Below, piece by piece: positions 25,291 to 37,063 of a stretch of DNA of 64,000 nucleotides. The DNA lies in the NCBI RefSeq assembly GCF_020536995.1, contig NC_068357.1, positions 68,694,230 through 68,758,229 of the forward strand. Reading direction: 5' to 3'. The DNA comes from Dreissena polymorpha (taxonomy: Eukaryota > Mollusca > Bivalvia > Myida > Dreissenidae). Each line of letters starts with the position of its first letter. The first letter of the stretch is position 1. Below the pieces are notes generated by a model that was given only the letters and a program-made list of their open reading frames with translations, searched no databases and was not told the origin of the DNA. The position numbers and the translations under genes were made by a program.

Positions 25291-27610
25291 AATATCAACT
25301 TCGATACAAGAAACCTTTATAGTTTAGAAAGAATCTAAAACTCACATGTTAACAGAAATGTATACAATAGTAAACAATAAACACAAACAAACATTTGTAG
25401 ATGTTTAATTTATCGCTTAATACGTTTTTATTTATTCTCAATGATTAAACAGAAGGCAAATAAACACTATCAGCTACGACATATTGACATAAAAGATCGA
25501 ACCAATATGAAAAGCAATTTTACTACAGGTTTTAAAATCATCGATTAAAAGCACGCTTCTCTAGTTTAAAGTTAAACAGCGGCAGTTGATATTTAAACTT
25601 GGACAGGAGAATTTACTATGGTGAGTTCATAATATTTTCATTTTTTCTTTTAATATTTTTTCTATTTATGCGCAAATATGTGCATTTCATACCATTTCTG
25701 AGGTATGTTATAGTTGCGTACAATATCATTATTTTTATGTTTTATGTCTCTTTTAGGATTCTGGTTTTTACGTATTTAAACATTAAACTTTTATTTTAAG
25801 TTATAATGTAACAACCCAGTGCATAGTACATTATTTAAGTGTGAATCAAAATTTACATTGAAACTAGTTACCTGAATTTCCTTGTCAACAGCATAATTGT
25901 TTTCATTGTTCATTCATTCATGTTACTTTTCCTAGCCTGGTCATATAATTAATAGTGCTGACCAATTATATGTTACAGACCAGTCACTAATATCACATGT
26001 TTAGGCTAGAATTAGTTTTCCTTCATACTTACGATTTTTACTCCATTGTTATTGTCAAAATGTTCCTACTTCCGGTTTGAAGATTAATTCCCGCGACTAT
26101 ATCTATTCATACGACACACGAACACCATTTTAGTGTTCATATGTCGTATGAATAGATATGCAAAACAATAATAAAAACGAGCATTTTGTATCTACAAACA
26201 TCTATTTTACCAGACCACATCTGACGTTGAAATTTCGGCAATTGTCATAAGGAACACTGATTTTTTAATTGGTTATAATTATTTTACGAACAATTGTACG
26301 AAATTTGCGTTGATTTTGAATAGTAATGTTACTTTAAAGTTAATATCATTATTTAAGAATTCATACAAAATAAGTGGCAACTATCAAATTTTTTGTCCTA
26401 TTGTGCACATTTCTGCCAATTCTTAATAGTTAGAATTGTTAACATCCATTGTTTTTTTTTACTTTAAATTGTCACACTTGTTTCTTAGAAATAGTCGGCT
26501 GGGGGATCTTTATTTTTACCGTGCCCGTTGCTAAGCAACTTCTGTCAAGCCGAATTTTAAAGTCATTGAGCATCATTTTGTATTTGAATTAATTGTTAAA
26601 GTTCTGAAATTAATCCTATTCAAGGCAGAATACGTTCCTTTGAGGTATTATTATGTTGTTATATGTTTTTGCATATTTTAAAGTTGCTTTTACATTACAA
26701 ATTGTCCATAATTAAGAACATTCTATTTGAGCACCTATTAAAAAGGCACATAGAATACTGTGTCGGGCATAATTTTTGTTGTTGCATGCACACTGTGTCA
26801 TGTGTATGACATACTGCGTCATGTGCATGACACAGGGCACAGTGTGTCACTGGAGAAGTATATATACCTCAGATTTTCTGTGCAAAAAGAACAACCTTCA
26901 ATTGATTGTAAAACTGCATTCTGAATTTTTGTTAAGAACTCCGGTGTTAACTATAATATTTTATCACATTGTAAGTCAAATTTGCTCAGTGATACTTTTC
27001 AGTAAATAATAAAGAATATATTTCATAGTACATGTTATATTTTACTCGTTAAGTTCCTTGCTGGACAATAAATAACATCGAATAACTTAGTCTGGGTTGA
27101 CTTACTTTCATGGACAAAAGTAACCATTATATTTTAAAGCCACACTGCCATAACTATTTACTGAAAGAGAGCTACTAGTTATAACTGGTATACGATTTGC
27201 GCCTGAAGCGGGGCACAACAATATAATCTGTTAATTTCAATATTAATAAACAACTCGATAAAATATTGATATTGATATTTATTGACATCTACATGTATGT
27301 ATTCAATACAATGAAAGTATTCAGTAATACAAAAATATCGCAGTAAAATCTTTATGTGCATCAATTAAATATGTCTTTATAATTGCTTACACGTTTCCTT
27401 GTAGTACGTTTGTACAATAAACGCCCTGTTGTTCATGCACGTTTTTAAATATTTAAGTAAACGCAAAAACAATTACAGTCTTTAATTAGTATATTAACAC
27501 CGTCATCTATTTACCTAAATACGTTCTAGCTTGTTTTCGTTTTGATGGCCCTTATATCATCATAAATGTACGGGAGGCAATGAAGAGAACCTACTTATAT
27601 ATAACTATAG
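25291..27610. other. AT-rich noncoding stretch upstream of EF-hand exon
   Basis: No earlier exon could be identified. Short palindromes of TGTGTCATGTGTATGACA type lie at 26790-26850. The first coding exon of the EF-hand gene should lie here or further left. Confidence 0.4.
26100..26158. repeat. 59-bp hairpin containing TTCATACGACACA
   Basis: The arms 26100-26125 and 26133-26158 pair over 26 bp with two mismatches, around a 7-base loop. The motif TTCATACGACACA also occurs in the MITEs at 24826, 28560 and 50023. Confidence 0.7.
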
Positions 27611-27752
27611 GCTAACATCGAGGAATGTTTCGCGGCGTGCGGGAATGGCGAATGCCTCAACCGGATGCAGGCTTACAGCGCCCTCTACATGTGTGAGAAG
27701 ACGCCAACCAGCTTCCAACTGAAGTCCTTCTGGGACGACCATGGCCTAGGAG
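27611..27752 (+). CDS. Calmodulin-like EF-hand protein, internal exon (EF-hands 1 and 2, degenerate)
   Basis: The 142-bp exon encodes 47 residues, ANIEECFAACGNG...SFWDDHGLG, plus one base. An in-frame TAG forms the last bases of the intron (ACTATAG), so the exon must start at 27611. The donor is G|GTAGGC. Aligned by eye to calmodulin, IEECFAACGNGECLNRM covers EF-hand 1, shortened and without a calcium loop. QAYSALYMCEKTPTSFQLKSF matches the exiting helix and linker. WDDHGLG begins EF-hand 2, completed in the next exon. The exit phase (1) fits the next exon exactly and creates an Asp codon. A GTAGGCAG donor is weaker than consensus; the alternative GTGTGA 6 bp later would break the frame. The protein is likely an intracellular calcium-binding protein, but no specific function is assignable. 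Confidence 0.7.
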
Positions 27753-27772
27753 GTAGGCAGGTGTGATTATTT

Positions 27773-28013
27773 GAGTCGCGTTCTGAGAAAACTGGGCATA
27801 ATGCATGTTCGTAAAGTGTCGTCCCAGATGAGCCTGTGAGGACTGCACTTTCCGCCTAATTGGAAATTTTGCTAAGAAGAGTCTTCATTTAAACGAAAAA
27901 TGTCATAAAAGCGGAAAGTGTCGTCCCCGATTAGCCTGTGCGAACTGCAAAGGCTAATCTGAGACAACACTTTACGCACATGCATTATGCCCAGTTTTCT
28001 CAGAACGCGACTC
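27773..28013. mobile_element. GTCGTCCC-family palindromic MITE, copy 3
   Basis: Its ends are GAGTCGCGTTCTGAGAAAAC and GTTTTCTCAGAACGCGACTC. It sits 20 bp beyond the splice donor of the EF-hand exon and is therefore intronic. Confidence 0.85.
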
Positions 28014-28559
28014 ATTTTATACAAGCAATCATACTAAAGGTTTAAGAGAAAAAAACGCGGAAATATGTTATGAATTATGGTATTTTGAAAAGTCATTTAG
28101 AACGTTGCTATGAAACAGGTTTTTGATTAAAATTGTTCAACATCATGTTAAAAGAAAATTGATGAATAATTAATAGGAAACATTTCCTTGCAAAACAAAA
28201 CACTATCAAATTTATCTTAAGTTATCTAATAATTTAAAACAAACGGGAATCCGGCCATTGCAGATTTTGACATGGATGCATAATGGTAAAGCATATAAAG
28301 GTAAAAGTGCTTCATATGCTGTGACAATCAACACAACTCTTCGTAGCTTGAAAAAAACATAAGAAGCTGAAGCATCTGGATCGAATGTGATGGCCTTTAC
28401 AAAAACATAAAACAACATTTGATTCAAACTCTAGGAAATGGAGCTTCAGTCAGCACATTCTTAAAATGGACGACACTTTTCGTTTTAATGTTGTTGTTTT
28501 GTTTTTTTCGTTTAAAAGAATACTCTTCTATACGTTACTCCATTCTAGGCGATACTTTT
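28014..28559. other. Intronic noncoding stretch
   Basis: This is part of the EF-hand intron. No exon is seen. Confidence 0.5.
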
Positions 28560-29007
28560 AAATGATATTATGGGCATTTTTCACTGTTGAATTGAGCTGA
28601 AAAGAATTTACCGGTCAAAATAATTAGTTAAAATGTGGTAACTGACCAATTATCTACAACTCATCTTGCTACCAGTTGTTTATAAAAATATATTTTATAT
28701 TTGATATTTTACATGACTCACCCAGTCCTGTAAGCCAAACTAATCCGTAAAACAAAATTGTGTCTTTGTGTCGTATGAACGAATCTGCACTAAAACTAAA
28801 TTTAGGTTCACATCGTACATGTATGATCAGTTGTCAAACGAAAGTACGGTTGATATTCAAATGCATTATTTTTCTGTTTCCGTGATATTGTTTTAGTATG
28901 TTGATGCTGCATTAACAAATATAAGTGTATATGAAGTGAAAACACCAAAAATAAACAACGGTTGCGATAGACACCTATAAACTGTTAGATGCCCATAATA
29001 TCACTTT
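28560..29007 (-). mobile_element. MITE with AAAGTGATATTATGGGCAT termini, copy 2 (inverted)
   Basis: This 448-bp copy reads as the reverse complement of 24826-25290 along its whole length, with scattered differences and small indels. It lies in the EF-hand intron. Confidence 0.85.
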
Positions 29008-29306
29008 AAGTCTCTCGTTAGCATTTGCGGATTGTACAAGCTAATATGAGAGGACACCTAACGCGAATGCATTAAATATCGTTTTCACAGAACGAGGGTC
29101 CTTGTAAAACAGTACCACTCAGAATTTATTTTTTTTGTCGGCCGAGGGAACTGATTCTGGTATAATTCAAGCCTCCTTGTGCTTCAATATTTAGTTGTTG
29201 ACTAGTGGGTCATTCAGTATGATGTGATTCTCAACGTTAGCGTGTGGTATTGACCGTTAACGGAACTTCCGTTAAAAGAAACACGACTTTATTCGAAGAG
29301 ACTTTC

Positions 29307-30112
29307 AGGGGCGTAGCTAGCATGTTTTCAGCTGTAGGCCCGGATATGATATATAAAAACGGGGGGTCCGGGGGTCCTCCTCCTGACTTTTTTAAATCCT
29401 ATAACGCCTGTGGTGAGATTTAAAGCATATCTAGACAAATAATAAGATAAGAAAATATAAGACTTTGGCCTGTTTTTCTTTGATTTTACTGTTTTATCTT
29501 AATGTCAGAGAACTTAATTTTACGGTATTATCTTTATACCATAGAACTAAATTTAAAAACAATATGGAAGAGAGAAACATTTAAAAGTCAAACCATGGGA
29601 ATTCTTTCTAATAATACTGTCTGCATATCAATAACGGCAGGTTTTTGTTCGGCATCAAGGGACCAAACCGACCCGGATTCAGTCAATGGATCGGGATACG
29701 GGTCCTCCATTTTAATTTTTCCGAGGTCATAAAAATCATTCGGAATGTTTCTTAAAAATCCAACGATAATCGATTACAACTTACTGTAGTGTTGAAACGG
29801 AGACAAGTTGATCTGCATGTAGATCTATGTAAACTTGTAACAGCAAGTCACGTGAAAAGAAGCATCTACACATAGAAAGAAATATAGTTGATAATTGGAA
29901 GACCTTTGAACACGACCAGATTTCATTGTCTGAGGATTTTGTCAATATGTAAATCATATTTCTATCACCTCTTATTTCTAACACCTCACCCCCCTCAGGG
30001 TCAACATGTTAATGCGTTTTTCAAAGTTGAAGCATTATTATTTTTTTCGTGTTTCAAAAAAAATTGTAGGCCCGGGCCTGCTGTGCCTAATAGCAGCTAC
30101 GCCACTGACTTT
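29307..30112. mobile_element. Repeat with GGCGTAGCT / AGCTACGCC ends
   Basis: The left end GGGGCGTAGCTAGC and GTAGGCCCGG are mirrored at the right by CCGGGCCTGC...AGCTACGCCACT. Between them lie about 750 bp with no recognisable protein. The same right-end motif occurs near 24630. The class is unknown; a non-autonomous TIR element is the simplest reading. Confidence 0.45.
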
Positions 30113-30739
30113 GTTAGATAGAATAACCTGTTAATACAGAGTCAATAACGGGCTGAATAAATAACTGAAATTCTAGCATGTGTACCTGTAGAAATAAAGC
30201 ATGTTTGTGTACATGTACATGTAATTCGTCTAGCAAAGCCTGCTCTGAATAATATGATAAATAGTTTTTAATAAAAAAAAACCCGACTAAATACATGTTT
30301 ATTATTAACAAATTGGACAGCATTGGTGATGTTTTACACTTAAAAATTTTAATAGCGATTTCGAAAATGTAATTTTAACCGATTTTAAATTATAACTATG
30401 AGATCAGGATATGTTATTTATGCCGACACCAACTACAATATTGCGATGAATTTTGTATAAGTACCACTTATTGTTTCGTTTTAAACAAAATTAAAGTTAA
30501 GATTGGTTAATATTTTAGCCTCAATTATTTAGACTCTCAGTAGTATCGACGAAGTTTTGAAAAATCCTGACTTATGATTTATTTATGTAGATACGTATAG
30601 ATCTGATATGAGTCCATTATGAAACCATTTTAGTTCGTACCACAGAGTAAAAAGCAATCCTGTGTTTGCATAAATATCTATAAAAAATTGAACAATCGAA
30701 AATCAAAACCGCTTGAAATGAAAACAGAATCTCGCGCAC
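30113..30739. other. Intronic noncoding stretch
   Basis: No exon or RNA gene is recognised. Confidence 0.5.
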
Positions 30740-31150
30740 TTAGTTAATGCATTTCATTGATTTTTTTAAACATTGATATAGTCGCATTCGATCATTTTTT
30801 ATATTGTGCAATAGAGTGTTTGGACACTGTTCGGATATCTGTAAACGATTAAGAACAAGAGTGCTGGAATATTTCGATATTGACATGGTCTGGTAATGTT
30901 TGTTTGCACTTGAAATATTGCTTTTTTTTAAATAACGCTGAATCCAGAATGAAAATATATGTTGTGGTATTAATATTCTAGTTTTATCACGTTGTTTTTT
31001 GTAGACAAGATGGTCATCTACAACTATGTCAAATAAAAAGCAATTTTCTAAGCTTGGCAAGTCTTTTGAGATATGTTCCTCTTCATTATAACACACATCT
31101 TCTTCAGGCAGAAGCATCAGCAACCATCTATTAAATATATAATGGAACAT
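30740..31150 (-). CDS. Uncharacterised 136-codon ORF inside the EF-hand intron
   Basis: This is one of the longest uninterrupted ORFs in the window. It starts MFHYIFNRWLLMLLPEEDV and has an acidic patch (NEEEHISKDLPSLEN) followed by a basic, mixed C-terminal half. I recognise no domain, signal peptide or transmembrane segment. It lies antisense to the EF-hand gene. It could be a chance ORF, a decayed transposase piece or a small gene. Confidence 0.25.
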   Translation of the reverse strand: MFHYIFNRWLLMLLPEEDVCYNEEEHISKDLPSLENCFLFDIVVDDHLVYKKQRDKTRILIPQHIFSFWIQRYLKKSNISSANKHYQTMSISKYSSTLVLNRLQISEQCPNTLLHNIKNDRMRLYQCLKKSMKCIN

Positions 31151-31195
31151 TTTAAAATAAATTGGATGATTTAAAAATAAAATTACTTCCGCTGT

Positions 31196-31438
31196 GGGAA
31201 AATGGGGCTAAATGCATGTGCGTAAAATTCAGTCTCAGATTCGCTTTAGCGATCCACACAGGCTATTCGTGGACGCCAATTTCCGCTTATACTGGATTTT
31301 AACTTAGAAAATACATTTTTAAATACGAAAAATCCATAAACGCGCAAAGTTTCGTCACTGATTAGCCTGTGAGCACTGCACGGGCTAATCTGGGACGAGA
31401 CTTTAAGCACTTGCATTAAGTCCGGTTTTCCCAGAGCC
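31196..31438. mobile_element. GTCGTCCC-family palindromic MITE, copy 4 (diverged)
   Basis: The same double-hairpin plan as the other copies is visible (GATTAGCCTGTG...GCTAATCTGGGACGAGAC) but with many changes, so this is the oldest copy seen. Confidence 0.75.
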
Positions 31439-31535
31439 AAGATGAATTCATACCTTACAACCTGGTTGTTATAGTAACCGGTCCTAAGCCATCATTCGTA
31501 TCAAAAGTATCCTTTTTGAATCTGATTCGCCTTTT

Positions 31536-31673
31536 CTGTCGTCCATTCCTTTGTCGTCTGTGTTCATCTACATACCTATCCTCATTTGCTACGCAATAGA
31601 CCTACTGTCGTCCATTCCTTTGTCGTCTGTGTTCATCTACATACCTATCCTTATTTGCTACACAATAGACCTA
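31536..31673. repeat. Two-copy 69-bp tandem repeat
   Basis: The unit starts CTGTCGTCCATTCCTTTGTC at 31536 and 31605. The copies differ at only a few positions, so the duplication is recent. Confidence 0.85.
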
Positions 31674-31715
31674 TAACTCAGTTCGTGAGAATTTTGCACA
31701 ATTAGATCATCAATT

Positions 31716-31978
31716 GAGCCTTGTTCTGTGAAAACTGTTCTTAATGCATGAGCGTAAAGTGTCGTCCCAGATGAGCCTGTGCAGTCCGCACAGGCTAATC
31801 AGGGACGACACTCTTCGCCTAAATTGAATTTTTGCAAAGAAGAGACTTCATTTAAACGGAAATATGTCATAAAAGCGGAAAGTGTCGTCGCTGATTAGCC
31901 TGTGCGGACTGCACATGCTAATCTGGGACGACTCTTTAAGCACAAGCATTATGTCCAGTTTTCTCAAAACGCGACTCA
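31716..31978. mobile_element. GTCGTCCC-family palindromic MITE, copy 5
   Basis: It starts GAGCCTTGTTCTGTGAAAAC and ends GTTTTCTCAAAACGCGACTC, with complete inner double hairpins. It lies in the EF-hand intron. Confidence 0.85.
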
Positions 31979-32191
31979 ATTTCGACATGCCACGAAACGA
32001 TGGAACGACACTCGCTGTGAGATGATATTTCTGTGAGTGAATAGCACGATAATGCTTTACGGAAAAGAAACAATTCTTATGAGATGGAGTAAATAACAAT
32101 GATGCGATACAACGCGACTTTAATGCAAACCGTGTGAGTTTTTTTAAACGACTTAAAGGTTGAATCATTCGTGGCATTTACGTATGACTTG

Positions 32192-32383
32192 AGTCATGCG
32201 AAAATGGGTCCGTTGCTTTATGCGGCCAGTGTAGCTTCAGAACAGTCTGCGAATTTGCAAGACCGGCCAATGAGACCGCGAAACCGTGTGTTACCTTATA
32301 CCAGCCGAAGTAGCTCCCAACAAGACAGCGCATTATGGTAGTGCATATGGCATGAGACCCATGTTTGCATAACGCGTATTATA
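32192..32383. mobile_element. Palindromic MITE related to the element at 1-177
   Basis: GTCATGCGAAAATGGGTCC at the left is mirrored by GAGACCCATGTTTGCATAAC at the right. It ends about 20 bp before the acceptor of EF-hand exon 32402-32512, so it may provide part of the 3' splice-site context. Confidence 0.7.
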
Positions 32384-32401
32384 TAGTCCACGCATTTTCA
32401 G

Positions 32402-32512
32402 ACGATGACACAATAAACCTTGACCTGTTCAGGCAGCTCTGCGACAAGGTGTCTGACCTAACAGAGGAAGAGTTCCGGGAATCATTGAAGAAATTCGACA
32501 AAGACAACAACG
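32402..32512 (+). CDS. Calmodulin-like EF-hand protein, internal exon (EF-hand 2 end, EF-hand 3 start)
   Basis: The acceptor is CGCATTTTCAG|AC and the donor ACG|GTAAGC. The 111-bp exon completes a split Asp codon, encodes 36 residues (DDTINLDLFRQLCDKVSDL... to ...KKFDKDNN), and leaves one base for a Gly codon. DDTINLDLF finishes a non-canonical EF-hand 2. CDKVSDLTEEEFRESLKKF corresponds to the central linker and entering helix of EF-hand 3. DKDNN starts its canonical loop. Entry and exit phases are both 1, the same as the neighbouring introns. The donor is followed at once by a long C-rich tract. This exon was missed by simple ORF calling because the chance frame runs into the intron. Confidence 0.85.
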
Positions 32513-32518
32513 GTAAGC

Positions 32519-32600
32519 TAACCCCACCCCCCCTCGACCTCAATTACCCCCCCCCCCCCCCTCGACCTCAATTACCCCCCCCCCCCCCCTTCGACCTCTC
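32519..32600. repeat. C-rich minisatellite directly after a splice donor
   Basis: Three units of CCCC...TCGACCTCAATTACC type contain C-runs of up to about 17. They begin within 10 bp of the EF-hand donor at 32513. The complementary strand is G-rich. Confidence 0.85.
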
Positions 32601-32649
32601 GCTAACAGCTTACATCATCAGGCATATGAATAGTATCATGACCTCTAGT

Positions 32650-34260
32650 ATGTAAAGGGTTTAGCCACATGCATAACAAACATTTTGTGTAATGACTTGT
32701 ACGTCCCTAGATCCGATTTCAAAAATATGCTTTAAATAACGGTAATTCAAATAATGTATAAACATAGGACTACAAACTTCGAGGAGATATAAATTGATCA
32801 AATAGTTCGACAAATGTTCATTAAGACTTGGCACTACGTGTGGTCTTTAAAATGTTCACAATGTTAATCTTGACGGCGCTAGATGCATGCGGGCGACGTA
32901 CGATTGATAAAAGTGACTGACTGACACAAGTTTAGAAGCTTAGAATGATAAAACTGTGCTCAGTGATCTTAACAAAACAATACTAAAATCAAAGCTTATG
33001 AAACCGATCCAGCCAGCACTAGAAAAAATGCTATCATTACAACAACCTACGCCCCCATCAGCAGCACTTTAGTCTCGACGCATAACAAACTACGTACTGT
33101 AGTGAACAATACGATTGATTTTAGACACATTTTGTAATGGTTGATTACCAAATCGACAACTCTGCATTAACTTTCTAATCAAACTAAAATTAAAATATTT
33201 ACACTTTTAAACAATGTCGGGTTGGAAAATTTACAATGCACTTATGAATTTCGCATGTTTCGATCCCAAAGCGGCATCGATTTTAAAGCATCCATATCCT
33301 GGTCTTTCAAACGTTTGTTTAAATTACAAATATATAGGCGTATTTATGCAAACCGATCTTAAAGTTGTTAATCTCACAGCCATTTTTAAGCCATTACATT
33401 CATTTTTCTATGAGATATCCCATTTATCTATTTGATTTCCTTTATGTATATTGTTTGGAAGACCAATTCAAACCCTATTCATAAATTTAAATGTAATGTT
33501 CGCTTATTGTTTAATGCGAATTTACCCTAATCCTTATATGCCTGCACGGCATTACGTTATAGTTGCATGATGTTTATTGTATGTGAATTATGTGCAAACT
33601 TAAATATTCTGCTATTTTAATGGTTTTAAAATATTTGATCGCGTCCTTTAGATACTATGTTTATTGGAACATTACAATTGCGTTTGCATTAAGTGCATTG
33701 CATAACGTTTGTTGTCGCTTTATTTTGTTGAAATATTAGGGATTTGTAGTCGATGTATTTTGTGCAAATTTGAATGCCTGTTGTGTAATTGCTTTTATGG
33801 ACGCAATTTTTTATGCACCAACAACATCACCATTCACTACACTTACGAGTATCGCCTCTAAATAACTAACATTGTCATAAACTGTAACATATGTTTATAA
33901 CAAAAAATACAATAGTACGTAAATTCTCTTGACATCGACATCACTTCGACTTTAGCATATACCATTTCAGCACAACTAAAGCCACCTGCCTCAGCAATTC
34001 CACCGTCAATCTCACAACTAAGATCACCAAAATATTTCTCACAAACTTCCATTATACAACAAAAACCAAAACCAGACCACTTACACTTCTTTAATGACCT
34101 CCAACACATCTTCAATCACCGTCCTACCATGATCTCAACTACCCTGATTCCATCACCCCGCGCAACCACAAAACATTGAAACAGGTTCTACTATCATTAC
34201 TTAAATAACGTTATAAAAGTACGTTTGCCTCATTACCTTCAACTGACTTTGTTTAGTAAC
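32650..34260. other. Intronic noncoding stretch
   Basis: No exon or RNA gene is seen between EF-hand exons 32402-32512 and 34523-34669 apart from simple repeats. Confidence 0.5.
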
Positions 34261-34267
34261 AAATACG

Positions 34268-34457
<190 letters not shown>

Positions 34458-34522
34458 AATTCATTTTTTGATTCACGATATGCAAACCGAAAATGATTAT
34501 CTACATCTATTTCATGCTGCAG

Positions 34523-34669
34523 GGAAAATAAGCGCGAACGAGTTACGCTCCATTTTGATGGCACAGGATACCATACTGGGAACAAGTATAGCGGATGAGA
34601 ACGACGAGGCTATGGAGGAAATCATTACCAGATTGGACCTCAACGGAGATGGTGTTCTCGACATCGAAG
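34523..34669 (+). CDS. Calmodulin-like EF-hand protein, internal exon (EF-hands 3 and 4)
   Basis: The acceptor is TTCATGCTGCAG|GG and the donor GAAG|GTGAGT. The 147-bp exon completes the Gly of DKDNNG and continues [11 protein letters not shown], so the spliced EF-hand 3 loop has Asp, Asp, Asn, Gly, Ile and Glu in canonical positions. AMEEIITRL is the entering helix of EF-hand 4. [11 protein letters not shown] is its loop, whose twelfth residue begins with the exon's last base, G, as a Glu codon would. The two C-terminal hands therefore look calcium-competent, unlike the first two. One further exon, for the last helix and stop, is expected downstream but was not found before the foldback element. 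Confidence 0.88.
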
Positions 34670-34755
34670 GTGAGTCGTTTAATATTGCAATGCGGATCTC
34701 CATATACATTTGTGTATTACTGTTCAGCGTAGTTTCGAACAACGCTTGATTAAAC

Positions 34756-34904
34756 GAGTCGTGTTCTGAGAAAACTGGGCATAATGCATGTGCGTAAAGT
34801 GTCGTCCCAGATTAGCCTGTGCAGTCCGCACAGGCTTATCAGGGACTACACTTTTCGCCTAAATTTGATTTTTGCTAAGACGAGACTCCATTTAAACGTA
34901 AATA
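34756..34904. mobile_element. GTCGTCCC-family palindromic MITE, copy 6 (3' truncated)
   Basis: It starts GAGTCGTGTTCTGAGAAAAC and includes the first hairpin, but stops near AAACGTAAATA. The second hairpin and right end are missing. Confidence 0.8.
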
Positions 34905-35500
34905 ATATAACTCGGCAAGCGATGCTTTGCATAGTCAGTTGTTCGGTACTGGCTCCTGTTTAAGAGTAGGCGACACCCGCACGTTTGATAGGGCAAAAAC
35001 TATTGTCCTTATACCACTTCAATGCCTTGACTATAGCTTAAAAGCCGGACCCAGGACATTAGTTTGTATTAGCAACAGATGTTATGCATTCAACGTATCA
35101 ATGCGGTGACGCTAGCTTAAAAGCCGGGCCCTGTCTATAGATTTGTTTAAGCAACCATTGCGTTGTATTGAACGAACCAGCCAAGGTTGGTTTGAACAGT
35201 ATTTTTATATAATGATATTTTGAACATTACACGTGAATGACATTCATACAATAATGGATAAGAAAATATTTACTAAAACATATCAATTCTTCTCCATAGA
35301 TGTTCTTAGGGCGTTAAAGGCATTAGCATATGTAACCAGTTAAAGCAGTTACTAATTGGAAGCGAATGATACCGCGTTTTAAAATTGAAGTGTGGGTGAA
35401 GTAATAAAAAAATATATTGAGATATATGTAAGATGTAGCATGTAGAGTGTTAGACAGAGTGGAAAGACGACGAAGAGTAATGGAGGGACACTCGACATCA
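34905..35500. other. Noncoding stretch with weak 78-bp duplication
   Basis: GCTTAAAAGCCGG occurs at 35036 and 35114 with similar following sequence, an old two-copy repeat. No exon is seen. Confidence 0.45.
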
Positions 35501-35519
35501 AATATGATAGGCTGTTGCC

Positions 35520-36361
35520 AGTTTATTTAAATTAGAAGCGTTTTGACGGCACGATATGTCGTGTGACCTAAAGAATTCATGTTTTGTTTTGCTTGGGGGT
35601 AAGGTATACGTATCCAAAGAGTAGGTTGTTTGTTGTCAGATGGCACGGGATATTTTCGATCAGAATATTCCGGAGATGTTGATGGTGCTGACAATGTAGA
35701 AGGAAATGGTTCGCAGTTTCGATCTCGCCGCATGGGACTCTCTAGTAGTGATCTTCGGAATAGGTCATTATTGAGGGAACTGCACTCAAGTCGCAATCTT
35801 GCGTGAATGAGTTGACCAGATCGTATACCATGTTAAATAATTCAGAGATTTCTGTTACGAGACGCTTCATAAAAGGACAACGTGTGAGATTGTTGCAAGT
35901 CATGCGTAAGGGCATTACACTCACGTATAGCTTTTGGGAGACATGAGCACGTCATGATTCTCTTGTGTTATACAGCTTCTAATTCTGAGACAAATTCGTT
36001 GGAACAGTTTCCCTAGACTGCGTCTCCATATTCCAGCAGTTGGCTAATACAATAAACATACATTTGTTCGAAGTGGGACCTGGACAGTTCGTGTTTCAGT
36101 GACCTCATAATGTCAATACGTTGCAAGGCCTTGTTTATAGCTTTAGATATATGTGTTGCCTCACGGGCGTCATTTAACATAATAGAGCCAAGGTGCTTAT
36201 ATTGTTCAACTGTTGATAATGGCACATTGTCAAAAAAGAGTAGTGGATGTATGGGTTTGTTTCGGTTTTGGGAGAATACAATTGATTCGGTTTAAGCGGG
36301 ATTATATGATACATAGAGCAAGCATGGAGAGACTCTAGAACGTGGTGAAGATAATGTGCGG
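35520..36361 (-). mobile_element. LINE reverse transcriptase copy, 3' part
   Basis: The minus strand reads NPA-TESIVFS, then a fragment with EQYKHLGSIMLND, HISKAINKALQRIDIMRSLK and QLLEYGDAV. This is the thumb-side segment of jockey/CR1-type LINE reverse transcriptases (usual pattern HKHLGV...ILR.LK...LEYADVVW). Further downstream is a decayed tail in which RLRLECSSLNNDLFRRSL corresponds to the usual LINE C-terminal region. In-frame stops and frame changes show it is dead. At 36361 it is interrupted by the foldback element. The preceding part of the same copy, with the catalytic motifs, lies at 47553-47840. Confidence 0.8.
36356..36361. repeat. 6-bp target-site duplication, left copy
   Basis: GTGCGG lies directly before the left terminus TGTAACAACCCG of the foldback element and is repeated directly after its right terminus at 47553-47558. 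Counting it once restores a continuous LINE reading frame. Confidence 0.8.
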
Positions 36362-37063
36362 TGTAACAACCCGTTTTACAATAAACCCGTTTTGCAATAA
36401 ATTTATTGCAAAACGGGTTGGAGTGTCTTATTGCAATTTGATTTTTTACAACAACTCGTTTTGCAATAAACCCGTTTTGCAATAAATTTATTGCAAAACG
36501 GAATGGAGTGTCTTATTAATTCAAATGGATTGGAAGAGTTAAAAGGGAGTTTCCAGTCTTTAAATAAAATTGTTATAAAATAGACAAAACTGTGAGTTAA
36601 GACTTAAAATGCATGGAAGATGATGCATTTTGAGATTTAATACTAATTGTTTCATATTGATTTGAAACGGTATAAAGGGAGTTTTAAATGTCGTCTCTTA
36701 CGTAAATATGATATAACAAGGCTGAATATTTATATGAAGTGATGTTCACCAATTTGGGAATTAAGTGAAGAATACAAAGAAGTGCGTCATTTTATTGCAA
36801 AACGGGTTACAGTGTTTTTTTGCAATGTGCATTTTTTATAACAACCCGTTGTGCACTAAACTCTTTTTGCATAAACTTAAACACACATGAACGTATTGAT
36901 TCAAATGGATTTGAAACGCTGAAAAGAAGGATTCAAATGTCGTATATATGGAGTTTGCATACATATAATAAGAGAGAGGTGTAAGATTCGACCAAAAAGT
37001 AACAGACATTGAAAGTGACCAATTTCATGAGTAAATGTTATAAACAAACACAGAATGTATATT
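36362..37063 (+). repeat. Left terminal inverted repeat of the foldback element
   Basis: This arm matches 46850-47552 in reverse complement almost throughout, including TCAAATGGATTGGAAGAG, ATGCATGGAAGATGATGCAT and CAAACACAGAATGTATA. The outer 60 bp contains a perfect 36-bp palindrome at 36384-36419. Confidence 0.85.
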
